From Gammaproteobacteria bacterium (GTDB taxonomy: Bacteria; Pseudomonadota; Gammaproteobacteria; Pseudomonadales; Azotimanducaceae), in assembly GCA_020832085.1 (NCBI GenBank), contig JAFIFJ010000084.1, positions 1 through 32,508 of the forward strand: DNA of 32,508 bases, given 5' to 3'. Position numbers and translations under genes: made by a program. Under the pieces are notes generated by a model. That model saw nothing but the letters and a program-made list of their open reading frames with translations, was not told the DNA's origin and ran no database searches. Of the stretch, positions 24,861-32,508 are shown in pieces; position 1 is the stretch's first letter; each line of letters starts with the position of its first letter.

Positions 24861-25595
24861 ATGATCGAACACCACCTCGACATTCTCACTGGCGAAGGCG
24901 AGATGAACACCTTCGTCGTCCATCCTGAAGAGGATGGTCCGCATCCAGTCGTGCTCTTCTACATGGACGCCCCGGGCAAGCGCGAGGAACTCCACGACAT
25001 GGCGCGCCGCATCGCCAGCGTCGGCTACTACGTCATGCTGCCCAACCTCTACTACCGAGCCACCCGCGAGTTCGAACTCGACTTCGGCTCGGAAGCAAGT
25101 CGGGAGCGCATGTTCGAGCTGATGTACGGACTCGGCAACCGCATGATCGTCCGCGACACCAGCGCCCTGCTCGAATTCGTGGACACCCAGGAGGAGGCGG
25201 ACGGCGGCCGCATCGGGTGCGTCGGCTATTGCATGAGCGGCCCCTTTGCCGTGGCCGTAGCGGCCGCACACGCCGAGCGCATCGCCTGCGCCGCGTCGAT
25301 CTATGGCGCCCGCCTGCTCACGGATCGCGATGATTCCCCGCACCTGACCCTGGCTCAGGTTCGCGGCGAACTCTACTTCGCCCTGGCCGAACACGATGAA
25401 TGGGCTCCCCCGGAGCTGATCGGGCAGCTCGCCGAGGCCCTGCAGGCCAGCGGCGCACGCCATCGCCTGGAGTGGTATCCGGGCGCCCACCATGGGTTCG
25501 CCTTCCCGCAGCGACCCCGCATCTACCATCGCCCCAGCGCCGAGCGCCACTGGGAGAGGCTGTTCGCACTGTTTCGGCGCAACATCGGCCCCTGA
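24861..25595 (+). CDS. Dienelactone hydrolase family protein
   Basis: A 244-residue alpha/beta hydrolase of the dienelactone hydrolase type. The catalytic triad is visible: Cys in GCVGYCMSGPFA (the nucleophile elbow GxCxG), Asp in LAEHDEW, and His in GAHHGFAFP. There is no signal peptide, so it is cytoplasmic. The ATG at 24861 gives the family-like start IEHHLDILTGEGEM and has GGGAGG about ten bases upstream; the frame is open a further 13 codons. Such enzymes open lactones or cleave activated esters. No aromatic degradation genes are adjacent, so the substrate is unknown. Confidence 0.9.
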   Translation: MIEHHLDILTGEGEMNTFVVHPEEDGPHPVVLFYMDAPGKREELHDMARRIASVGYYVMLPNLYYRATREFELDFGSEASRERMFELMYGLGNRMIVRDTSALLEFVDTQEEADGGRIGCVGYCMSGPFAVAVAAAHAERIACAASIYGARLLTDRDDSPHLTLAQVRGELYFALAEHDEWAPPELIGQLAEALQASGARHRLEWYPGAHHGFAFPQRPRIYHRPSAERHWERLFALFRRNIGP

Positions 25596-25601
25596 CGGAA
25601 C

Positions 25602-25630
25602 CGAATTGGTGCGTATCACGCACCAATTCG
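25602..25630. terminator. Perfect 13-bp palindromic stem after the hydrolase gene
   Basis: Bases 25602-25614 pair exactly with 25618-25630 around a three-base loop (ATC), seven bases after the hydrolase stop. The stem is only moderately GC-rich and has no T run, so it may be a terminator stem, an RNA 3' end, or an operator for a dimeric regulator acting on the following promoter. Confidence 0.6.
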
Positions 25631-25764
25631 ACGCATTGAATACCTGTGGGTCATATTTTACGAAGTTCTTATCTCGACCCGCTTCTGATCAACCTCACGG
25701 AACTTTACTTTTTTGCCTATATTTTCAGGATATTTCCACAGTCAAATAAAATAACCACAAACGC

Positions 25765-25794
25765 TTGCAAAGCGCCCCATCTTGGATGTTAAAT
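25765..25794 (+). promoter_or_regulatory. Candidate sigma-70 promoter of the small secreted protein gene
   Basis: TTGCAA at 25765-25770 and TTAAAT at 25789-25794 are separated by 18 bases in a clearly AT-rich stretch (about 25640-25800). Transcription would start near 25801, directly before a folded leader. Both boxes are imperfect matches. Confidence 0.45.
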
Positions 25795-25803
25795 CAAACA
25801 TGA

Positions 25804-25854
25804 CCTGAGGGTGTACCGGAACGACGCAGAGTCGGTACGCAAGAGAGCCTCAGG
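25804..25854 (+). promoter_or_regulatory. Nested stem-loop in the 5' leader of the small secreted protein gene
   Basis: CCTGAGG (25804-25810) pairs with CCTCAGG (25848-25854), and within it GTACCG (25813-25818) pairs with CGGTAC (25833-25838), closing a loop of 14 bases. The structure would sit at the very start of the mRNA and ends 18 bases before the ATG, leaving AAGGAG free. A 5' stem of this kind stabilises some abundant outer-envelope mRNAs; a ligand-sensing role is possible but not shown. Confidence 0.6.
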
Positions 25855-25872
25855 CAGCCAAGGAGAGATGAG

Positions 25873-26232
25873 ATGTTGAAGCAAGTTGTAGCCGGTTCTG
25901 CCGGCCTGTTGTTCCTTGCCGCCTCTGCGGCTCCGGTTCTCGCCAGTGACATCCGTTCCGCTGCCAACCTCGATCGCAACTCACTCCAGACCTGCGAGTC
26001 GGCGATCCGCAGCCAGATTCGTCCGGTCGACATTCGCGAGACCTATCACGACCGCAGCGCCAATGGCACGCACGTGATCTACGCCAATGTCCGTACGCTG
26101 GAAGATGGCAAACTCGCGAACACCCGGGTGACCTGCCAGACTTCCGTCTCAGGCCTGCGCCTGCAGGCTTTGGATACCGCCAACGGCCGCTGGGTGGAAG
26201 ACAGCCTGGCTTACGGCCTCAGTCAGAACTGA
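25873..26232 (+). CDS. Small secreted protein of unknown function
   Basis: A 119-residue protein with a standard signal peptide (MLKQVVAGSAGLLFLAASAAPVLA, cut before SD at about residue 24-26). The mature part has two cysteines (TCESAIR and VTCQTSV) that could form one disulfide in the periplasm or outside the cell, and a likely beta-rich pattern (THVIYANVRTLEDGKLANTR, LRLQALDTANGRWVE). AAGGAGAGATGAG precedes the ATG, giving strong expected translation. It is a single-gene unit with its own AT-rich promoter, folded leader and terminator. I do not recognise the family. Confidence 0.75.
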   Translation: MLKQVVAGSAGLLFLAASAAPVLASDIRSAANLDRNSLQTCESAIRSQIRPVDIRETYHDRSANGTHVIYANVRTLEDGKLANTRVTCQTSVSGLRLQALDTANGRWVEDSLAYGLSQN

Positions 26233-26240
26233 AGCACCCC

Positions 26241-26263
26241 GCCCGGCGGCCCTGCCGCCGGGC
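26241..26263. terminator. Rho-independent-type terminator hairpin, possibly two-way
   Basis: Ten perfectly paired GC-rich bases (26241-26250 with 26254-26263) close a CCT loop eight bases after the stop of the secreted protein gene. The following sequence is only weakly T-rich. The convergent lipA gene ends at 26332, so the same stem may stop transcription from both sides. Confidence 0.75.
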
Positions 26264-26331
26264 TCCTGCTTGCAGGAAGCATCCAGACAACCACCGTCTT
26301 CTGCACGGAGTGGCCGCTCCCGCTCTGCGCG

Positions 26332-27351
26332 TCACAGCTGACGCAGGGGAATCCGGTCTGAACTGCCCACTGGCAACCCGAGGTTGTTGCCGTCCAGGAT
26401 GCGGTCCGCACGGTAGCTCGAGCGCACCAGCGGCCCCGAGGCCACCTCGCGGAATCCACGCTCGAGCCCCCAAACCCGATAGCGGTCGAAATCCTCCGGT
26501 GGAACCCAGCGGGCTACCGGCAGGTGATTGCGGGTCGGGCGCAGGTACTGGCCCATGGTCAGGACGTCCACGTTGTGAGCCCGAAGATCGTCCATGGTGG
26601 CGCGGATCTCGTCCTCTTCCTCGCCGAGGCCCAGAATCAGGCTGGTCTTGGTGAGGACTTCAGGCCGATGGCGCTTGGCGAAGGCCAGCACGTCCAGGGT
26701 CTGCGAGTAACCGGCGCGCGGATCCCTCACCACCCTCGTGAGCCGCTCCACCGTTTCCAGGTTCTGGGCAAAGACCTCGAGGCCGGAGTCCACCACCGTC
26801 GCCACGTCGCGCTCACGACCATCGAAATCTGGCGTCAGTGCCTCCACCGCCGTCTCCGGACAGGCAGCCTTGATGGCTCGGACGCAGGCGGCATAGTGAG
26901 CGGCGCCGCCGTCTTCGAGATCGTCCCGGTCCACCGAGGTCAGCACCACATAGCGCAGCCCCATGAGCCGAACGGCTTCGGCCGCCTCAAAGGGTTCGTT
27001 CGCATCCAGCCAGCCTTTGGGGTTGCCTGTGTCCACGGCGCAAAAGCGGCAGGCCCGGGTACAGACGGAGCCCATGAGCATGATGGTGGCGGTGCCATGG
27101 TTCCAGCACTCACCCATGTTCGGACAGTGGCTCTCCTCACAGACCGTGGCAAGGCGATGGCTGCGGACAACTTCCCGAACTTCGGCAAACCGTCCGCCCG
27201 AGGGCAGACGGATACGCAGCCAGTCGGGCTTGCGCTCCACCGGGGCGGTGTCCCGCCGCTGCTTCTGCCCATTCTTGACCGCCGAATAGCCGAGCTCGGT
27301 GCGATACTTGCGCCCGGTGTCGACCTTCGGTCCGTCTACGGCTCGCGCCAT
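26332..27351 (-). CDS. lipA: Lipoyl synthase, radical SAM
   Basis: A 339-residue enzyme that inserts two sulfurs into protein-bound octanoyl groups to make lipoyl cofactors. Both iron-sulfur motifs are present: the auxiliary cluster [12 protein letters not shown] and the radical [11 protein letters not shown], plus the conserved C-terminal RSSYRAD serine. Length is normal, with an N-terminal extension of about 40 basic residues. It would modify the lipoyl domains of AceF in this window. It is the last gene of the fumarase-trmH-lipA run (51 bases after trmH). lipB, often next to lipA, is absent. No strong ribosome site is seen at the ATG. Confidence 0.97.
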   Translation of the reverse strand: MARAVDGPKVDTGRKYRTELGYSAVKNGQKQRRDTAPVERKPDWLRIRLPSGGRFAEVREVVRSHRLATVCEESHCPNMGECWNHGTATIMLMGSVCTRACRFCAVDTGNPKGWLDANEPFEAAEAVRLMGLRYVVLTSVDRDDLEDGGAAHYAACVRAIKAACPETAVEALTPDFDGRERDVATVVDSGLEVFAQNLETVERLTRVVRDPRAGYSQTLDVLAFAKRHRPEVLTKTSLILGLGEEEDEIRATMDDLRAHNVDVLTMGQYLRPTRNHLPVARWVPPEDFDRYRVWGLERGFREVASGPLVRSSYRADRILDGNNLGLPVGSSDRIPLRQL

Positions 27352-27402
27352 GCTGCGTGGCTCCTCGGCGAAAATGCGGAAGTCATTGTACCAGTTGCCG
27401 CG

Positions 27403-28098
27403 TCAGCCGCCGTCGGCGGCCTGACCGCGGTGCTGCGAGAAGAACCCGGGATCGAGCAGTTCACCGGTGCTGTAGTCCAGGGCCGGATAGGCCAGGCCAT
27501 GGCGCTGACAATACGCCGCCAGCTGCGGCTCGCCCCATTCGAAGAACAGGGTTCGCCAGGTCGCATCATCAAGCCGCCGTTCATCGTAGAACCCGGCTGC
27601 AGCCCGCTGCCTGTGGGCCTCGGCCAGCAGAATCGCCGCCGCCACGGAGACATTGAAAGACTCCACCATGCCCACCATGGGAATGGTCACTGCCCGATCC
27701 GCCAGCGCCAATCCGGCGCTGCTCGGTCCCTGCTTCTCGGCACCCATGAGCAACGCCGTGGGTCGGGTGAAATCGACCTCCCTGAAGTCCACCGCCGATT
27801 CGTCGAGATGGGCCACCACCACCTGATAGCCGGCCGCCTTCAGAGGCACAAGCGCATCGGTGATGTCCGGATGCCGCTCGATCCGGACCCAACGCTGGCT
27901 GCCCATGGCCGTGGACCGGAAGGTCCGGAAATCTGCATCACCCACCACGGCATGCATGTCGAGCACGCCGAAGGCATCGCAGGAGCGCACGATGGCCGAC
28001 AGGTTGTGGCCCTTGTGCACAGAGTCCGTGACCACGCGCAGGTCGGGCTGCCGCCGGTCGAGCACATCTCGTATGCGTCGCGCCCGGGCCGGCGTCAT
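27403..28098 (-). CDS. trmH: tRNA (guanosine-18-2'-O)-methyltransferase
   Basis: A 231-residue SPOUT methyltransferase that methylates the ribose of G18 in the D loop of tRNAs. The N-terminus (MTPARARRIRDVLDRRQPDL) and VHKGHNLSAIVRSCDAFGV are TrmH-specific; the knot region carries ALLMGAEKQGPS and IPMVGMVESFNVSVAAAILL with the SAM-binding residues. The C-terminal extension is also typical of TrmH compared with other SpoU enzymes. It lies between the fumarase gene (34 bases upstream) and lipA on the same strand. Confidence 0.95.
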   Translation of the reverse strand: MTPARARRIRDVLDRRQPDLRVVTDSVHKGHNLSAIVRSCDAFGVLDMHAVVGDADFRTFRSTAMGSQRWVRIERHPDITDALVPLKAAGYQVVVAHLDESAVDFREVDFTRPTALLMGAEKQGPSSAGLALADRAVTIPMVGMVESFNVSVAAAILLAEAHRQRAAAGFYDERRLDDATWRTLFFEWGEPQLAAYCQRHGLAYPALDYSTGELLDPGFFSQHRGQAADGG

Positions 28099-28132
28099 GC
28101 TTCAGGCCTCCCCTGGCATATCGAGCTGCCCA

Positions 28133-29659
28133 TCAACCGACAATGCGCACTGCCTGCTCGGCGATCCGTTCCTTCCATTGGGCAGGCCCGGTTTGATGCA
28201 CCGACTCGCCGTTGACGTCCACGGCCACGGTCACCGGCATGTCCTTGACTTCGAATTCATAGATGGCCTCCATACCGAGCTCCGGGAATGCGACCGTCCG
28301 CGAATTGACGATGGCCCGGGAGACCAGATAGGCCGCCCCGCCCACGGCCATCAGGTAGACCGCACGATGTTTGCGGATGGCTTCCACCGCCACCGGGCCA
28401 CGCTCGGCCTTGCCGATCATGCCGAGCAGGCCGGTCTGCTCCAGGATCTGATCGGTGAACTTGTCCATGCGGGTGGCCGTGGTCGGACCCGCCGGCCCGA
28501 CCACTTCGTCACGCACCGGATCCACCGGGCCCACGTAGTAGATGAAGCGGCCGCTCAGATCCACGCCTTCCGGCAGGCCCTCACCGGCGTCGAGCAGTTC
28601 CTTGAGCTTCTTGTGGGCGGCGTCGCGACCCGTGAGCATGCGGCCATTGAGCAGCAGGGTTTCACCTGGCTTCCAGCTCGCCACATCGTCCCGGGTCACG
28701 GTATCCAGATCGACGCGGCGCGCGCCTGCACCCGGATCCCAGGCGATCTGCGGCCAGTCTTCCAGGCTCGGAGGCGTCTGCAGAGCCGGCCCGGAACCGT
28801 CGAGCTCGAAATGGGCGTGCCGGGTCGCCGCACAATTGGGGATCATGCACACCGGCAGCGAAGCGGCATGGGTGGGATAGTCCCGAACCTTGACGTCGAG
28901 GACGGTGGTGAGACCACCGAGTCCCTGGGCACCGATACCCAGCGCATTCACCGCATCCATGATCGCCAGGCGCAGCTCCTCGGCGCGGTTGGCAGGCCCC
29001 CGTGCGCGCAGCTCGTGAATGTCGATGGGATCCATGAGGGATTCCTTGGCCAGCACCGCAGCCTTCTCTGCCGTGCCGCCGATACCGATGCCGAGCATCC
29101 CTGGCGGACACCAGCCCGCCCCCATTGTCGGCACCGTCTTCACCACCCAGTCGACGATGGAATCGGATGGATTGAGCATGACCATCTTGGCCTTGTTCTC
29201 GGATCCACCGCCCTTGGCGGCCACCTGAACGTCCACCTTGTCGCCCGGCACCACCTCCATGTGGATCACCGCCGGAGTGTTGTCCTTGGTGTTGCGGCGT
29301 GCCCCGGCCGGATCCTCCAGAATGGACGCCCGCAGCACATTGTCGGGATGGGTATAGGCGCGCCGGACGCCCTCGTTGATCATGTCCGCAACGCTCATGG
29401 TCGCTTCCCAGCGCACGTCCATACCGATCTTGATGAACACGGTGACGATGCCCGTGTCCTGACAGATGGGCCGATGCCCCTCGGCACACATCCGGGAATT
29501 GATGAGGATCTGAGCCATGGCGTCCTTGGCCGCCTGGGACTCCTCGCGCTGCCAGGCTTCGTGTACCGCCTGGATGAAGTCCACGGGGTGGTAGTAGGAG
29601 ATGAACTGCAGGGCGTCGGCGACGCTCGCTATGAGGTCATCCTGGCGAATCAGCGTCAT
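28133..29659 (-). CDS. Class I fumarate hydratase, iron-sulfur type
   Basis: A 508-residue [4Fe-4S] fumarase converting fumarate and malate in the TCA cycle. It carries both the alpha (tartrate dehydratase alpha) and beta domains in one chain. Candidate cluster cysteines are in PICQDTG and IPNCAATRH, and the C-terminal half has GPAGPTTATRMDKFTD, standard for class I fumarases. The ATG at 29659 has GGAGGAG about ten bases upstream; the frame remains open 15 codons further without family similarity. It heads the fumarase-trmH-lipA run and is divergent from the next gene. The cluster is oxygen sensitive in known homologues. Confidence 0.94.
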   Translation of the reverse strand: MTLIRQDDLIASVADALQFISYYHPVDFIQAVHEAWQREESQAAKDAMAQILINSRMCAEGHRPICQDTGIVTVFIKIGMDVRWEATMSVADMINEGVRRAYTHPDNVLRASILEDPAGARRNTKDNTPAVIHMEVVPGDKVDVQVAAKGGGSENKAKMVMLNPSDSIVDWVVKTVPTMGAGWCPPGMLGIGIGGTAEKAAVLAKESLMDPIDIHELRARGPANRAEELRLAIMDAVNALGIGAQGLGGLTTVLDVKVRDYPTHAASLPVCMIPNCAATRHAHFELDGSGPALQTPPSLEDWPQIAWDPGAGARRVDLDTVTRDDVASWKPGETLLLNGRMLTGRDAAHKKLKELLDAGEGLPEGVDLSGRFIYYVGPVDPVRDEVVGPAGPTTATRMDKFTDQILEQTGLLGMIGKAERGPVAVEAIRKHRAVYLMAVGGAAYLVSRAIVNSRTVAFPELGMEAIYEFEVKDMPVTVAVDVNGESVHQTGPAQWKERIAEQAVRIVG

Positions 29660-29769
29660 GACGGGAAACTCCTCCGTGGGCCTGGACGCGCAAATATACG
29701 GCATCTCGCCGCGCCGGGCATGGACCGTGTAGGCTTTGCTACGTACATCAACACAGATGGAGGTTGTCC

Positions 29770-30399
29770 ATGGCAGTCTGGCTGCAGGCCGTCCTGACCC
29801 TGGCCCCGACCGTGCAGTGTCAGCAGCTGGCCGAGTGGCTGGAACAGCGTGGCCGCAGGGACCTCGCCCTCGGGGGTGGCCGCCTGTGGGGACTTTGGGA
29901 CGGGCGTCCCGGCCTGGGCTTCGGCTCCGACGAAGCCATCCTCATGAGCGTCTGGCCCGACGACGCCAGCGCCGGCGCTGCCGTGGAAACCATCAAGGCC
30001 ATGCCGCAGGTCCTCGCCGTCAGCGGCACGCCGCTGCACCCCACCCTGCGCCCGCAGCATGATGGACCGGTATCCGGTGCCGGTGCCTGGGTCTTCCGTG
30101 ATTTCCACCTCGCCGTGTCCGACCTCGAAGCCTTCCTCACACGTTCGGCAGCGGCCTGGGACGAGTTCGAGGCGACCTTCGACAGCGAAGTGGTGGGACT
30201 GTTCCGCTGCCCCAACCTCGACGCCGGGACGGCCTCGCTGCTGCTGATCACCCGTTACGCCGACCTCGACGCCTGGGAGCGGTCGCGCAGCGCTGAAGCT
30301 GCGCCGAAAGCCTGGCAGCAGCTCGGCGAGCGTCACGCACTCACCCGCTGGACACGGGCCCGCAGCGCCAGCCGTCAGCTGGTCTCCGGCGAGCCCTGA
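29770..30399 (+). CDS. Uncharacterised protein, possibly with a dimeric alpha/beta-barrel fold
   Basis: A 209-residue cytoplasmic-looking protein without signal peptide or membrane helix. I do not recognise a named family. The second half (AWVFRDFHLAVSDLEAFLTR, EVVGLFRCPN, SLLLITRYADLDAWERSR) has the strand-helix-strand rhythm of NIPSNAP/ABM-like ferredoxin-fold dimers, a weak impression. The ATG at 29770 has GGAGG six bases upstream; a TTG two codons earlier is less likely. It is divergent from the fumarase gene and lies 85 bases before the FHA-cyclase gene. Confidence 0.65.
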   Translation: MAVWLQAVLTLAPTVQCQQLAEWLEQRGRRDLALGGGRLWGLWDGRPGLGFGSDEAILMSVWPDDASAGAAVETIKAMPQVLAVSGTPLHPTLRPQHDGPVSGAGAWVFRDFHLAVSDLEAFLTRSAAAWDEFEATFDSEVVGLFRCPNLDAGTASLLLITRYADLDAWERSRSAEAAPKAWQQLGERHALTRWTRARSASRQLVSGEP

Positions 30400-30484
30400 C
30401 GACGTGCTTTTCGCTGGCGCACCTTTGCGCTAGCGTTGACTCTTGCTACGCAAGCGGCGGCTTACCGTACTGGAGCTTCCCCAC

Positions 30485-32053
30485 ATGCCTTGGCTCGTAC
30501 CACGCTCGGAGCAGTTTGCGCAATTCGAGGTGAAAGGACGCACCGTTATCGGACGCAATGACGATGCCGATCTCCATCTCGACAAGACCTCGGTCAGCCG
30601 CATCCACTGCGTCATCCATCGCCTGCGGGACGGCAGCTGGGCCATCCATGACCCGGGCAGCCGCAATGGCACCTGGGTCAACGGCGAGCGCGTTCATCAC
30701 ATGCGAGCCCTCAAGGATGGCGACCTGATCAGCCTCGGCAGCCGCAAGGAGGCAGCCACCTGGGAGTTCCATACCGAGGAACCTCCGGCTCCGACCCGCG
30801 ACCGCAAGCACATCGACAGCCTCGTTGAGACGCGCATCGTGGTGGACGCCAGCACCGCCTTCGCACCCGAACAGCAGGTCGAAGACACGCGTCAGCTGCG
30901 GCAGGACTACGAGCGCCTGCGCGCGGCCTGGGAAATGGTCCAGCGACTGGCCGGCGAGGTTCGCGTCGATCACATGCTCGGCAACGCCTTGGACGCGCTG
31001 CTCGACATGTTCAACGCCGACCGCGGCATCGCCCTGCTGCGTGATCGCAACGGGCTGCTGCGCCGCGCCGCCCATCGATCCCGCAGCGACGGTCGGGTCG
31101 GCGTATCGGACACCCTGCTGTCCGAGGTGCTCGATGCACATTGCGCGGTCATCAGCCGCGATGCCCTGAAAGACGAGCGATTTGCGGGAGCCGAATCCAT
31201 CGTCGCCCAGGGCATTCGCGCCACCATGGCCGCCCCGCTGATGCACTCCGGCAAGGTGCTCGGCGTGATCGTCCTGGACAGTTCCCGAAGTCTGGTGGCG
31301 TTCACCGAGGACGACCTGGCCGTCTTCGAGACTGCGGTCCGGCAGCTTGCGCTCACGCAGCACAACCTCGAACTCGCGGAGAACCTGCGGCAGAAGGAAG
31401 CCGAGAGAGAACGCTTCGAACGCCTGGTCACCCCATCGCTGGCGGCCCAGATCGCCAGCGGCATGCTCAAGGTCGAGCGTCGCGGTCAGACCCGGGACGT
31501 GACTGTGCTGTTCTGCGACATTCGCGGCTTTACCAGCTTGAGCGAGCGCTTGAGCGCTTCAGAGCTGGTGGAACTGCTGAACATCTACTACGAAGAGATG
31601 GTGGATATCGTCTTCGAACACGAGGGCACGCTGGACAAGATCATCGGCGATGCGGTGATGGCGATATTCGGTGCACCTTCGACCCAGCCGGACCACGCCG
31701 AGCGGGCGCTGCGTGCAGCCGTACAGATGCAGCGGCGCATGGCCGAACTCATCAGCGGCGACCGCCCGGCCCTGCGCGAGGCCATCGGCATCGGTATCGG
31801 GCTCAACAGCGGAGAAGTGGTGGCGGGATTCCTGGGCAGCCCGGTGGCGCTGGACTACACCGTCATCGGCGACGTGGTGAACACCGCCGACCGCATCTGC
31901 AGCGCCGCCGCCGCCGGCGGCATCCTCATCGGTGAGTCGACTCAGGCCCAGGTCGGCAAGCACTGGCGTCTGGCAGAACGCAGCGCCATTGAGGCCAAGG
32001 GCAAGACCGAGGGCGTGAACGTGTTCGAAGTGGAGTACCGGGACGGGTTGTAG
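30485..32053 (+). CDS. FHA-GAF-class III adenylate/guanylate cyclase
   Basis: A 522-residue soluble signalling protein. Domains in order: FHA phosphothreonine-binding domain (about 10-90; GRTVIGRNDDADLHL, SVSRIHC, SRNGTWVNG), a linker, a GAF domain (about 150-285; ADRGIALL, ATMAAPLMHSGKVLGVIVLD), a coiled-coil signalling helix (about 300-325), and a class III cyclase domain (about 330-505). Catalytic features are intact: metal Asp in LFCDIRGFTS and in IGDAVMAIFGAP, a substrate-specifying Lys in LDKIIGDA, and the Asn/Arg pair in VIGDVVNTADRI. This suggests cAMP made in response to a phosphoprotein and a small ligand. The ATG at 30485 has GGAG ten bases upstream; a TTG 14 codons earlier is possible. 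Confidence 0.93.
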   Translation: MPWLVPRSEQFAQFEVKGRTVIGRNDDADLHLDKTSVSRIHCVIHRLRDGSWAIHDPGSRNGTWVNGERVHHMRALKDGDLISLGSRKEAATWEFHTEEPPAPTRDRKHIDSLVETRIVVDASTAFAPEQQVEDTRQLRQDYERLRAAWEMVQRLAGEVRVDHMLGNALDALLDMFNADRGIALLRDRNGLLRRAAHRSRSDGRVGVSDTLLSEVLDAHCAVISRDALKDERFAGAESIVAQGIRATMAAPLMHSGKVLGVIVLDSSRSLVAFTEDDLAVFETAVRQLALTQHNLELAENLRQKEAERERFERLVTPSLAAQIASGMLKVERRGQTRDVTVLFCDIRGFTSLSERLSASELVELLNIYYEEMVDIVFEHEGTLDKIIGDAVMAIFGAPSTQPDHAERALRAAVQMQRRMAELISGDRPALREAIGIGIGLNSGEVVAGFLGSPVALDYTVIGDVVNTADRICSAAAAGGILIGESTQAQVGKHWRLAERSAIEAKGKTEGVNVFEVEYRDGL

Positions 32054-32086
32054 GTCCGCACCCCGGCACAGCCTGCACCAACGAAA

Positions 32087-32111
32087 GAGGCCGCGGGATT
32101 GCCGCGGCCTC
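32087..32111. terminator. Two-way intrinsic terminator between the cyclase and receptor genes
   Basis: GAGGCCGCGG (32087-32096) pairs perfectly with CCGCGGCCTC (32102-32111) around a five-base loop. The outer bases ACGAAA and TTCGT extend the symmetry and supply short T tracts on both strands. It lies 33 bases after the cyclase stop and 47 bases after the stop of the convergent receptor gene. Confidence 0.85.
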
Positions 32112-32158
32112 TTCGTATTCAGGGCATCCCTGCCCGCCAGCATGTCGCCGGAAACACC

Positions 32159-32508
32159 TCACATGGCGTAGTTGAACCCAAGGAAGAACGTGCGCCCCAG
32201 GGAGCTCACCGGCCAGGCCCGCTCGGTGGGATGGGGGTCCTTGTCGAAGACGTTACGGATCCCGCCGTAGACCTGACCGCCATTCTGGAAGTCGTAGGAG
32301 AAGGACGCGTCGTGACTGGTGAAGGAGCCGACGCGACCGCTGTCACCGAACAGCGCCGCGCCGTTGGATGCCCGCACCCCACGCAGGAACTGCTTGTCCT
32401 GGTAGTTGGTGGTCCAGCCCACACCCCAGGGACCATTGCGGTAGCGCAGATTGGCATTGCCCGACCACTTCGGCCGCTGAATCTGGCCAAGCTGGGGATC
32501 CACCACCG
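32159..32508 (-). CDS. TonB-dependent outer-membrane receptor, C-terminal part only
   Basis: The last 115 or so residues of a protein that continues past the window edge. Alternating amphipathic strands and aromatic girdles are visible (KWSGNANLRYRNGPWGVGWTT, HDASFSYDF), then the very characteristic GQVYGGIRNVFDKDPH near the end and the terminal strand RTFFLGFNYAM. This matches the last beta-barrel strands of TonB-dependent receptors (IRNVFDKDP is a recurring family block). The substrate cannot be told from this fragment; metal-chelate, cobalamin, sugar and peptide receptors are all possible. Confidence 0.88.
   Translation of the reverse strand, partial: VVDPQLGQIQRPKWSGNANLRYRNGPWGVGWTTNYQDKQFLRGVRASNGAALFGDSGRVGSFTSHDASFSYDFQNGGQVYGGIRNVFDKDPHPTERAWPVSSLGRTFFLGFNYAM

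Noticed and set aside
23454..25619. Long minus-strand open frame spanning two plus-strand genes
   Set aside because: It covers the amidohydrolase and hydrolase genes plus their gap, with no homologous features and no ribosome site.
26524..29797. Two long plus-strand open frames opposite lipA, trmH and the fumarase
   Set aside because: All three minus-strand genes are well supported; the opposite frames show only mirrored codon bias.

Overview
The window is high-GC bacterial chromosomal DNA from a gammaproteobacterium. Lineage is inferred from gene content and order: a homodimeric-type aceE with a two-lipoyl aceF, AmpD next to a divergent nadC, type IV pilus genes pilA/pilB/pilC/pilD with coaE-yacG, and a sigma-54 promoter for pilA. 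The order aceF-aceE ... ampD|nadC ... pilA|pilB-pilC-pilD-coaE-yacG matches the known E. coli neighbourhood (aceEF, ampDE, nadC, ppdD-hofBC, coaE, yacG), so much of the left half looks like an ancestral gammaproteobacterial block. I cannot name the genus; a relative of the Xanthomonadales or Chromatiales would fit.

Layout. 1-104: C-terminal end of a membrane transporter. 101-284: a MITE-like palindromic repeat whose arm covers that gene's stop codon. 365-4835 (minus): pyruvate dehydrogenase E1 and E2. 4945-7255 (minus): tightly overlapping ampD, a BtuF-like periplasmic binding protein and a Mak-type ROK fructokinase. 7437-8479 (plus): nadC and a tiny membrane protein. 8483-11602 (minus): pilus structural locus, with pilA, a PilE-like pilin, tRNA-Thr(CGT) and a PglL/TfpO-type O-glycan ligase. 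12014-16763 (plus): pilB, pilC, pilD, coaE, yacG. The pilA-pilB gap holds a canonical RpoN promoter and two matching palindromes at enhancer distance.

16873-21522 (minus): a LytS/LytTR two-component pair downstream of an SDR/hot-dog thioesterase/cytochrome P450 operon. 21523-22179 has no convincing gene but contains an AT-rich dyad and paired hairpins. 22180-23102 (minus): a SpoIIAA/STAS-like protein and an unrecognised 145-residue protein. 23382-26232 (plus): a lipoprotein amidohydrolase, a dienelactone-hydrolase-like enzyme and a small secreted protein with a structured leader. 26332-29659 (minus): class I fumarase, trmH, lipA. 29770-32053 (plus): an uncharacterised protein and an FHA-GAF-class III cyclase. 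The window ends in the C-terminus of a TonB-dependent receptor (minus).

Themes. LipA makes the lipoyl groups that the two lipoyl domains of AceF need. PilD processes both pilins, PilB and PilC assemble them, and the O-ligase probably glycosylates a pilin. No CRISPR array, intact insertion sequence, phage or classical defence system is visible. The least explained parts are the control region between pilA and pilB, the kinase/BtuF/AmpD overlap, the P450 operon with its adjacent two-component system, and the small secreted protein with its folded 5' leader.
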